Position numbers and translations under genes: made by a program
Notes under the pieces: generated by a model
Told to the model about the DNA's origin: nothing
What the model saw: the letters and a program-made list of their open reading frames with translations, nothing else
The model's database searches: none
Assembly (NCBI GenBank): GCA_900759575.1
Contig: CAAEVU010000192.1
Location: forward strand, 1-5,493
Length of the DNA stretch: 5,493 bases
Direction of reading: 5' to 3'
Source: Clostridia bacterium
GTDB taxonomy: Bacteria; Bacillota; Clostridia; Oscillospirales; Acutalibacteraceae
In this document: positions 1 through 5,493 of the stretch, piece by piece
Layout: each line of letters opens with the position of its first letter
How positions within the stretch are numbered: position 1 is the first letter of the stretch

Positions 1-2985
1 AAAAAGAAGAAACGGGGCTTGTTCGGCTGGAGAAAACGGGTGCCGGATTTCGACGAGAACGAAAACGACATGTATTACGGCATCCAGCTCAAGCCCATTG
101 ACGAATACCGGATGGGATACGATTCCGCCGGAGAACTGACCTCGGAGGAAGAGACCTACAAGGCTCTGTTTGACGACTCCAAAAAAGCCATCGACGACGA
201 GGTGGAAGCCAACTTCCAGCGGCTCCAGCGGGAACGCCGCCGCCGTGTGGCGGAAGCGGTACAGACCGCAGGGGTGGACGAGGAACAGATCGCCGATGAA
301 TTTGGGGTAGTGGCTCCCATGCCGGTCACCTCTTTCGCGGCGGACCCCTACGCCCGCCAGCACGGCATCGGTGTGGAAGGCGGAAAGAAAAACCAGGAGG
401 ATATTCCCGACATTCAAAAAGCCATGTTGGAAACTTCCTCCGACCAGACCATGGAAATCAAGCTCAATGTGCTCAATGACACAGTAGAGCTTCAGCGTGT
501 GGGCAGCCAGGCTCCCGTTTCCGACGAAGCCATTGACCGGGTGCTGGATTCCGGCGCTCCTCTGGAAGAGGAACCCGTTCAGGAGCCCACTGTGGTGGCC
601 CCTGTACACCAGGAAGCCGCCCCCCTGCCGGAACCGGTAGAACGGCAGCCTGTGGAAGAACCTGTCTATCAGGAAGAGCTGCCCCAGGAACCCAAGATGA
701 CCTTTGAGGACATCACTTCCACCACCCAGCAACCGGTGGTTTCCCAGCAGCCCATTCCCCAGGAAATGCCTGCCCCCCAAGCTGCCCCTGTACAGGCGGC
801 CAAACCGGAAACGGTTCCGGCTCAGCCCCAGGCTCCTGTTCAGGAACAGCCCACCCAGCCCCTGGAGGCGGTGTCTCCCACGCCCCAACCCGCGGCGCAA
901 CCCAAACCCCAGCCCGCACCTCAGGCCGCGGCGCAACCCGCCTCTGCCCAACAGGCACAGCCTGGCCAGAAACCCAGCCAGCAGGCGGCTCAGGAAAAGA
1001 CCACTGTCATCAACCGGGCTCCTGCGGAACCTCCCCAGGTGTCCAGTATTTATGAATTTCGTCCCAGAAGCGTGCCCACCCACATCATTCATGCGGAAGT
1101 GCTGCAAAGCGCCCTGCTTTCCGAATCGGAAGAGCTGCGCCAGACCAAGGAGCGGGCAGAGAAGAAATCCGCTCCCAAGCGCCGGGTACGCAACAAGAAA
1201 CTGGAAACTCCCCAGGCTCCGGAAGCGCCCATTCCCGACGCCTCGACCGGTGAATCCATTGACGATTACACCGGCCCGGAGGACATCAAGTCCATTTCCC
1301 ACGAGCTGAAAAGCGAAATGCGGGAACTGACCCTGCGGATGATGATCACCGGCGTGTGCACCGTGCTTTTGGCCATTGTGAACCTGATCTTCGGCGGACA
1401 GTTCAGCGCCGGGGGCGATCCCGGTTCCCTGCCTGTGGTGTACGTGGTGCTCACACTGGTATTCCTGGCCGTGGCGGTGGGCGTGTGCTACCGCACGGTG
1501 GCCAACGGATTGAAAGCCCTGTTCTCCTTTAACGCCAATTCCGACAGCGCTGCGGCTGTGGCGGCTGTAGCGGTGGCGGTACAGGCAGTGGCAGCGGCCT
1601 TCTTCCGCACCGAGCTCACCCACGGGGAGCTCCACCTGTACGCGGTGGTTTTGGCGGCCATCCTGTTTGCCAATTCCATTGGCAAGCTCACCATGATCCG
1701 CCGGATTCACAGCAACTTCCGGTTTGTCACCTCCCGGGAACAAAAATACAGCGTACGGATCTACGACGACCACAACACCGCTTTGAAAATGGCCAAGGAT
1801 TGCGTGGTGGAAAGCCCGGTCATCGCCTACCAGTGCAAGACCGGCTTCCTGAAGCGGTTTTTGGAACTTTCCTATAAGCCCGACCCCTCTGAGTCGGCTT
1901 CCCAGCTCATGGCCCCCATCGGGCTGATCGCCTCCCTGGTGCTGTGCATGGTCTCTTTGCTGATCACCAAGAGCGTGCCCACGGCCATCAGCGCTTTCGC
2001 GGCTGCAAGCTGCGCTTGTGTGGCGGTCTCCAACATGCTTTCCGTGAACCTGCCCATCAGCCGCCTTTGCCGTACCGCACGCCGGGCCGGCGCCATGGTA
2101 GTGGGCTATGAAGGTGTGGAACAAATGGGCAACGTGAACGCCGTCATGGTGGACGCGGAAGACCTGTTCCCCCGGGGCACGGTGGTATTGAACGGCATCA
2201 AGACCTTTGGCAGCCGGGCCGGCACCGAGGACGCCATTATGGCGGCTTCCGCCCTGATGAAAAAAATGGGCGGTCCCTTGAGCGGCGTGTTTGACCAGGT
2301 CATCAGCGAAAACGAAGATGCTCTGCCCCAGGTGGAAAACTTCACCTATGAAGACGGCAGCGGCATTGTGGGCCGGGTAGACGGCAAGGCCATTTACATT
2401 GGCGACCGTTCCCTGCTTATCAACCACCGGATTCAGGTACCCGCCCGGGAAGAGGAAGCCCAGTACGCTTCCGGCAACCAGCAGGTAGTTTACATCGCGG
2501 TGGACGCGGCTATCTCCGCCATGCTGATCCTGACCTACTCCGCTGACCGCCGCCGGAAAAACGAGCTCCAGCGGTTGGAGGACAGCGGCATCAGCGTGAT
2601 CGTGCGCACCACTGACCCCAACGTCACTTCCCAGCTGATCTCCCGTCTGTTCGGCATCGACGCCGCTTCTGTGGGGATCTTGGACAGCCGTTTGGGCAGC
2701 GAATACCACAAACTGGTGAAAAACGAGATTCCCAGAGCCGACGCTCTGGTGGCCACCAAGGGCCGTATGGAATCCATGATGAACGTGATCTCCGCCTGTG
2801 TGGAGGAAAAACGCACCGTCAGCCTGGTGGTGGCCATTCAAAACGCCGCCATGGTCCTGTGCTTTGTGCTGGTGGCGTTTCTGGCATGCTTCGGCGCCAT
2901 GGGACAGCTTTCCTCCCTGATTCTGTTCCTGTTCCAGCTGTTCTGGCTGCTGGTCACAGTGATCCTGCCCAAGCTGCGGCGGTAA
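1..2985 (+). CDS. Degenerate P1B-type ATPase-like membrane protein with long Pro/Gln-rich N-terminal region (5' partial)
   Basis: The frame is open from base 1 to the TAA at 2983-2985 (994 residues seen), beginning KKKKRGLFGW, so the start probably lies upstream; a TTG at 19 and an ATG at 70 have no convincing ribosome binding site. Residues are numbered from base 1. Residues 1-185 are charged and partly helical, 186-346 are Pro/Gln/Ala-rich, and 381-400 include a basic patch. Eight likely membrane helices follow, near 447-466, 477-496, 516-535, 545-563, 637-656, 661-682, 943-963 and 970-989. Their grouping (4+2+2) and local similarity (GLKALFSFNANSD before helix 3; AGAMVVGYEGVEQMGNVNAV before Asp718) fit heavy-metal P-type ATPases. 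The DKTGT site reads DAEDL (718-722), HP reads GP (758-759), TGD reads TTD (870-872), GDGxND is missing, and the actuator loop is only about 73 residues with no TGE. A GSG (786-788) and VDGKAIYIGD (793-802) resemble the nucleotide-binding domain. Inference: a non-pumping pseudo-ATPase, perhaps a sensor or scaffold; substrate and role are unknown. Coding status is near certain, the family call good, the function open. Confidence 0.85.
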   Translation, partial: KKKKRGLFGWRKRVPDFDENENDMYYGIQLKPIDEYRMGYDSAGELTSEEETYKALFDDSKKAIDDEVEANFQRLQRERRRRVAEAVQTAGVDEEQIADEFGVVAPMPVTSFAADPYARQHGIGVEGGKKNQEDIPDIQKAMLETSSDQTMEIKLNVLNDTVELQRVGSQAPVSDEAIDRVLDSGAPLEEEPVQEPTVVAPVHQEAAPLPEPVERQPVEEPVYQEELPQEPKMTFEDITSTTQQPVVSQQPIPQEMPAPQAAPVQAAKPETVPAQPQAPVQEQPTQPLEAVSPTPQPAAQPKPQPAPQAAAQPASAQQAQPGQKPSQQAAQEKTTVINRAPAEPPQVSSIYEFRPRSVPTHIIHAEVLQSALLSESEELRQTKERAEKKSAPKRRVRNKKLETPQAPEAPIPDASTGESIDDYTGPEDIKSISHELKSEMRELTLRMMITGVCTVLLAIVNLIFGGQFSAGGDPGSLPVVYVVLTLVFLAVAVGVCYRTVANGLKALFSFNANSDSAAAVAAVAVAVQAVAAAFFRTELTHGELHLYAVVLAAILFANSIGKLTMIRRIHSNFRFVTSREQKYSVRIYDDHNTALKMAKDCVVESPVIAYQCKTGFLKRFLELSYKPDPSESASQLMAPIGLIASLVLCMVSLLITKSVPTAISAFAAASCACVAVSNMLSVNLPISRLCRTARRAGAMVVGYEGVEQMGNVNAVMVDAEDLFPRGTVVLNGIKTFGSRAGTEDAIMAASALMKKMGGPLSGVFDQVISENEDALPQVENFTYEDGSGIVGRVDGKAIYIGDRSLLINHRIQVPAREEEAQYASGNQQVVYIAVDAAISAMLILTYSADRRRKNELQRLEDSGISVIVRTTDPNVTSQLISRLFGIDAASVGILDSRLGSEYHKLVKNEIPRADALVATKGRMESMMNVISACVEEKRTVSLVVAIQNAAMVLCFVLVAFLACFGAMGQLSSLILFLFQLFWLLVTVILPKLRR
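556..1038 (+). other. Pro/Gln/Ala/Glu-rich low-complexity linker within the ATPase-like protein
   Basis: Residues 186-346 of the first gene are dominated by Pro, Gln, Ala, Glu and Val, with repeated short units such as QPQAPVQEQP and QPKPQPAPQ, and have no predicted membrane or globular character. The acidic first half (many EEPV and QEP units) grades into a Gln/Ala/Pro half with few charges. Such composition is typical of disordered spacers that extend a domain away from a membrane anchor, or serve as a flexible partner-binding arm. Since it precedes the first membrane helix and there is no signal peptide in view, it is probably cytoplasmic, though the true N-terminus is outside the window. 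Confidence 0.8.
890..939 (+). repeat. In-frame 14-bp direct repeat in the low-complexity linker
   Basis: The 14-base word CCGCGGCGCAACCC occurs at 890-903 and again at 926-939. The copies are 36 bases apart, exactly twelve codons, so they are in the same reading frame and both encode AAQP-like units. This fits growth of the linker by duplication or slippage of short in-frame units followed by drift; the bases between the copies are only loosely similar to their surroundings. Confidence 0.6.
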
Positions 2986-3007
2986 TTTCTGCAAAAGACT
3001 CTTCTTT

Positions 3008-3038
3008 GCCCCGGTCATTTTTGGCCGGGGCTTTTTTT
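3008..3038 (+). terminator. Intrinsic terminator of the ATPase-like gene
   Basis: GCCCCGGTC at 3008-3016 pairs with GGCCGGGGC at 3023-3031 (nine pairs, one of them G-U) around a six-base loop, and is followed by seven T residues at 3032-3038. It begins 22 bases after the stop codon of the upstream gene. The strong GC stem with an immediate T run is a textbook rho-independent terminator and separates the upstream gene from the EF-G-like gene. Confidence 0.93.
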
Positions 3039-3080
3039 GCCTGTCTTTCCCGAACCGTCTTTTCCCCAGGGGGGCAATTC

Positions 3081-3114
3081 CTTGATTTTTTAGGCATTTC
3101 TTCTAAAAACCAAG
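3081..3114. repeat. Imperfect AT-rich inverted repeat upstream of the EF-G-like promoter
   Basis: CTTGATTTTTTAG at 3081-3093 is nearly the reverse complement of CTAAAAACCAAG at 3103-3114, with a nine-base spacer; the arms differ by one mismatch and one extra T. It lies about 40 bases upstream of the -35 box, beyond the terminator of the preceding gene. It could be an operator for a dimeric regulator, an upstream AT-rich promoter element, or a chance palindrome in AT-rich sequence. No regulator family is recognised. Confidence 0.35.
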
Positions 3115-3154
3115 ATTTTAAAACGTAGAATTCATATAATTTCTGTTTTCCCCA

Positions 3155-3183
3155 TTGTAATTTTTGGAAGAATGATATATAAT
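3155..3183 (+). promoter_or_regulatory. Sigma-A-type promoter of the EF-G-like gene
   Basis: TTGTAA at 3155-3160 (four of six consensus -35 bases) and TATAAT at 3178-3183 (perfect -10) are separated by the optimal 17 bases. A TG at 3173-3174 before the overlapping TATATA may add extended -10 character. Transcription should start near 3190, giving a leader of about 92 bases before the ATG at 3282. The promoter lies downstream of the preceding terminator, so the EF-G-like gene is expected to have its own transcript. It looks like a housekeeping promoter; no start site has been mapped. Confidence 0.8.
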
Positions 3184-3209
3184 TAGCTATGCCTTGTAAC
3201 ATTGAACTT

Positions 3210-3251
3210 GTGCAAAACAGGGAATTGCACGGCATTGCGGCATAGGCCGCA
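3210..3251 (+). promoter_or_regulatory. Two consecutive hairpins in the 5' leader of the EF-G-like mRNA
   Basis: GTGCAA at 3210-3215 pairs perfectly with TTGCAC at 3225-3230 around a nine-base loop and can be lengthened by two U-G pairs (3208-3209 with 3231-3232). Directly after it, TGCGGC at 3236-3241 pairs perfectly with GCCGCA at 3246-3251 around the tetraloop ATAG and is followed by TATTTT. Both lie between the predicted transcription start and the ribosome binding site, which they leave free. They may stabilise the 5' end or be part of a leader control element. The T run is too weak to call an attenuator, and no known riboswitch or ribosomal-protein leader is recognised. Confidence 0.45.
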
Positions 3252-3265
3252 TATTTTGGCAGTGG

Positions 3266-3271
3266 AAGGAG
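3266..3271 (+). promoter_or_regulatory. Ribosome binding site fixing the EF-G-like start
   Basis: AAGGAG lies ten bases before the ATG at 3282, within the longer purine run GTGGAAGGAG. It matches the anti-Shine-Dalgarno sequence well and supports this ATG, which also places the P-loop at residues 16-24 as in EF-G proteins. Confidence 0.85.
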
Positions 3272-3281
3272 CTTCTGCGTT

Positions 3282-5354
3282 ATGAACCAATATCAGGCGA
3301 AAAATATTATCAACCTGGCCGTAGCAGGTCACAGCGGGTCCGGCAAGACCTCTCTGGCCGAGGCAATGCTGTATCTGGCCGGGGTTTCGGACCGCCGCGG
3401 CAAAGTGGGCGACGGTAACACCGTATGCGACTATGACCCGGAGGAGATCCGCCGGAAGGCTTCCATCTCCGCGGCCTCTGCTCCCCTGGAGTGGAAGAAC
3501 AAGAAGATCAACCTGCTGGACGCGCCCGGCCTGTTCGACTTTGAGGGCGGCATGTGCGAAGCCATGCGGGCTGCCGACACCGTGCTGGTGGTCATCTCCG
3601 GTCGGGACGGCGTGGCGGTAGGCACGGAAAAGGCCTTTGCCGCCGCTGAGAAAAACGGCCTGGCAAAAATCTTCTTTGTCAACGGCCTGTGCGACGAAAG
3701 CGCCCGGTTCTATCGTGTATTCGAAGACTTGAAAGCCCAGTTCGGCCCCTCGGTGTGCCCTGTGGTGGTGCCCTTTATCCAGGACGGCCAGGCCAACATC
3801 TACATCAACCTGCTGGAATACAAAGCGTACGACTATTCCGGCGGCAAGCCCGTTCCCGTTGCCATGCCCGACATGGGCGACCGGCTGGAGGGCCTGCGCA
3901 CCGCTATTTACGAAGCCGTTGCCGAAACCGACGACGAGCTGTTTGAAAAATATTTCGCCGGCGAGCCCTTCACCCCCGAGGAAGTCATTGTGGGCGTGAG
4001 CAAGGGCGTGAAGGCCGGTACTATCACCCCTGTATTCTGTGGCGACGCTCTGCTCATGCGGGGCATGGAGCAGTTTATGGACGGCCTGGCATGGCTGGCC
4101 CCCTCCGCCGAGGAAAAGGCCGGAGAGATCGGCGTGGACGTGGACGGCAATCCTGTGGAGCTGGCTGTCAACGAGGACGGCGCCACTGCGGCCATCGTGT
4201 TCAAGACCGTGGCGGACCCCTTCATCGGCAAACTGTCCTATGTGAAGGTGATTTCCGGCAAGATCTCTACCGAATCCCAGCTGGTCAACATGCGCACCGG
4301 CGCCACCGAGCGGGTTGGCAAAACCGTGATGATGGTGGGCAAAAAGCAGGTGGACGTAAAATACATCGGAGCCGGCGACATTGGAGCCATCCCCAAGCTG
4401 GCCTCCACCAACACGGGAGACACCCTGTGCTCTCCCGCCAGGAAAGTGGTTCTGGACGGCGTGGAATATCCCAATCCCACCTTGTCCATGGCCATTGTCC
4501 CCGCCAAGAAGGGCGAGGAAGACAAGATCGCTCAGGGCATGCTCCGGCTATCGGAAGAGGACCCCACTTTGCAGTTCTCCACCAACACCGAGACCCACGA
4601 GATGATTATCAGCGGCTTGGGCGAGCAGCATCTGGATGTGGCTGTTTCCAAGCTGAAGGCCAAATTTGGTGTGGACGTCACCTTGAAAAAGCCCAAGGTG
4701 CCTTACCGTGAAACCATCCGCAAGACCGTGCAGGTCCAGGGCCGCCACAAGAAACAGACCGGCGGTCATGGCCAGTTCGGCGATGTGTGGATCGAATTCT
4801 CCCCCTGCGACAGCGACGGCCTGGAATTCGGCGAGCGCGTGGTAGGCGGTTCCGTGCCCAAGGGCTTCTTCCCCGCGGTGGAAAAGGGCCTGCGGGAGTG
4901 CATCCAGAAGGGCCCGCTGGCGGGGTATCCTGTTGTGGGCTTGTCCGCCGTGCTGTATGACGGTTCTTACCACCCGGTGGACTCTTCCGAAATGTCCTTT
5001 AAGATGGCAGCTACCCTGGCTTACAAAGCCGGTATGCCCCAGGCCAACCCTGTGCTGCTGGAGCCCATCGGCCATTTGAAGGCCACTGTGCCCGACGCCA
5101 ACATGGGCGATGTCATGGGCGAAGTGAATAAGCGCCGTGGACGTGTGCTGGGCATGGAGCCTGCGGGCGACGGCAAGCAGACCGTGGAAGCCGAAGTCCC
5201 CATGGCGGAAATGCACGACTTCACCACCTTTATCCGCCAGGTGACCCAGGGCCGTGGCAGCTTCACCTTTGCCTTCGAGCGGTATGAGGAAGCTCCTCAG
5301 AACGTGGCCCAGAAGGTCATTGAGGAAGCCAAAGCGGAAAACGGCGGGGAATAA
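3282..5354 (+). CDS. fusA2: Elongation factor G-like GTPase family protein (EF-G2-type paralogue)
   Basis: At 690 residues this is the usual length of EF-G, a cytoplasmic ribosomal translocase that also helps recycle ribosomes. Domain G holds the P-loop GHSGSGKTS (16-24), a switch I relic RRKASIS (57-63) and DAPGLFDF (80-87). Domain II follows at about 290-375, domain III near 400-470 (SGLGEQHLDV), domain IV from about 480 (QTGGHGQFG 492-500; GSYHPVDSSE with tip His564) and domain V from about 593 to 680. GHSGSGKT instead of GHIDAGKT, loss of the RGITI switch I motif, and the lack of rpsG or tuf neighbours argue for a paralogue rather than housekeeping EF-G; the symbol is only a paralogue label. 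Oddities: the NKxD motif reads NGLC (134-137), the G5 serine is Asp255, and the switch II His is Leu84. Known: some EF-G2 proteins, such as that of Mycobacterium smegmatis, bind guanine nucleotides but lack ribosome-stimulated GTPase. Inference: this protein binds ribosomes but has altered nucleotide use. It has its own promoter and terminator. Family assignment is very secure; exact role unknown. Confidence 0.95.
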   Translation: MNQYQAKNIINLAVAGHSGSGKTSLAEAMLYLAGVSDRRGKVGDGNTVCDYDPEEIRRKASISAASAPLEWKNKKINLLDAPGLFDFEGGMCEAMRAADTVLVVISGRDGVAVGTEKAFAAAEKNGLAKIFFVNGLCDESARFYRVFEDLKAQFGPSVCPVVVPFIQDGQANIYINLLEYKAYDYSGGKPVPVAMPDMGDRLEGLRTAIYEAVAETDDELFEKYFAGEPFTPEEVIVGVSKGVKAGTITPVFCGDALLMRGMEQFMDGLAWLAPSAEEKAGEIGVDVDGNPVELAVNEDGATAAIVFKTVADPFIGKLSYVKVISGKISTESQLVNMRTGATERVGKTVMMVGKKQVDVKYIGAGDIGAIPKLASTNTGDTLCSPARKVVLDGVEYPNPTLSMAIVPAKKGEEDKIAQGMLRLSEEDPTLQFSTNTETHEMIISGLGEQHLDVAVSKLKAKFGVDVTLKKPKVPYRETIRKTVQVQGRHKKQTGGHGQFGDVWIEFSPCDSDGLEFGERVVGGSVPKGFFPAVEKGLRECIQKGPLAGYPVVGLSAVLYDGSYHPVDSSEMSFKMAATLAYKAGMPQANPVLLEPIGHLKATVPDANMGDVMGEVNKRRGRVLGMEPAGDGKQTVEAEVPMAEMHDFTTFIRQVTQGRGSFTFAFERYEEAPQNVAQKVIEEAKAENGGE

Positions 5355-5386
5355 TCGCCCACCGCAAAACAACCAAAACATAAGAC

Positions 5387-5419
5387 AGGAGGGGCCCTAT
5401 AACGGGTCCCTCCTTTTTT
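5387..5419 (+). terminator. Intrinsic terminator of the EF-G-like gene
   Basis: GGAGGGGCCC at 5388-5397 pairs with GGGTCCCTCC at 5404-5413 (ten pairs, one G-U) around the loop TATAAC, with a further A-T pair at the base (5387 with 5414), and is followed by six T residues ending at 5419. It starts 33 bases after the stop codon. The left arm looks like a ribosome binding site (AGGAGG) but no start codon or reading frame follows it, so the terminator reading is preferred. The remaining bases 5420-5493 show no gene or clear signal. Confidence 0.92.
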
Positions 5420-5493
5420 GCCCACTTTTTCCAAAGCTCTAGTTTCAGATGCCCTCACTTTTCCCCGAGCGTCTATTTCTCACTTTTTCGGCT

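Noticed and set aside
19..21. TTG as the start codon of the first gene
   Set aside because: The frame continues upstream to base 1 without a stop, there is no good ribosome binding site, and the preceding KKKKRG reads as part of the protein. The CDS is given as 5' partial instead.
704..1309. Plus-strand open frame of 201 codons in another frame of the first gene
   Set aside because: Its Pro/Arg-rich product is a frame-shifted reading of the Pro/Gln-rich linker; stops are rare there because of the C-rich codons, and it has no independent start signals.
1339..2985. Calling the first gene an active heavy-metal transporting ATPase
   Set aside because: The phosphorylation, dephosphorylation and magnesium-binding motifs are missing, so a transport function would be over-annotation despite the fold similarity.
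3135..3140. A second TATAAT as an additional promoter
   Set aside because: No -35-like TTG hexamer lies 16-18 bases upstream, unlike the downstream TATAAT, which has one at 17.
3282..5354. TetM/TetO-type ribosomal protection protein
   Set aside because: The P-loop GHSGSGKT, the shortened switch I and the typical EF-G domain IV/V motifs fit EF-G-like paralogues better; nothing specific to tetracycline protection proteins is seen.
4548..5381. Long minus-strand open frame (277 codons) opposite the EF-G-like gene
   Set aside because: It lies entirely across conserved EF-G domains III-V, has no ribosome binding site or recognisable family, and is the expected shadow of GC-biased codons on the other strand.
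5386..5394. CAGGAGGGG as a ribosome binding site for a downstream gene
   Set aside because: It forms the left arm of a strong terminator hairpin and no plausible start codon and frame follow.
5423..5488. Three CACTTTT words (5423, 5456, 5481) after the last terminator
   Set aside because: Spacing is irregular (33 and 25 bases) and the flanks differ, so this is probably pyrimidine-rich spacer rather than an ordered repeat.

Overview
The window is a two-gene stretch of a bacterial chromosome with both genes on the + strand. Coding sequence is GC-rich with a strong preference for G or C at third positions, while the spacers are AT-rich. The protein families, the TTGnnn/TATAAT promoter, the AAGGAG ribosome binding site and the hairpin-plus-T terminators suggest a GC-rich member of the Clostridia (Bacillota), probably near Oscillospiraceae. 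That placement is an inference from style and family resemblance, not a database match.

Region 1 (1-2985) is a long reading frame that is already open at base 1, so its true start lies upstream of the window. It encodes a protein with a charged N-terminal part, a Pro/Gln/Ala-rich linker of about 160 residues, a basic patch, and then a membrane core. The core has the order of segments of a P1B-type (heavy-metal) P-type ATPase: four membrane helices, a shrunken actuator region, two helices, a cytoplasmic nucleotide-binding/phosphorylation region, and two final helices. Nearly every catalytic signature of a P-type pump is missing or altered, so I read it as a P-type ATPase-like pseudoenzyme. This is the most unusual object in the window.

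Region 2 (2986-3281) is a 296-base spacer. It holds a clear intrinsic terminator for the first gene, an AT-rich imperfect inverted repeat, a good sigma-A-type promoter, a leader of about 90 bases with two small hairpins, and a strong ribosome binding site.

Region 3 (3282-5354) is a complete EF-G paralogue of the EF-G-like (EF-G2) kind. Its P-loop and domains II-V look conserved, but the base-recognition motifs (G4 NKxD and G5 SAL) and the switch II histidine are altered. Region 4 (5355-5493) holds its intrinsic terminator and about 70 bases in which I see no gene.

The terminator and promoter between the genes make them separate transcription units. Nothing in the sequence links their functions directly. 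Both are, however, divergent versions of nucleotide-driven machines in which nucleotide-handling motifs have eroded while the overall fold is kept. No RNA genes, CRISPR arrays, insertion sequences or attachment sites were seen.
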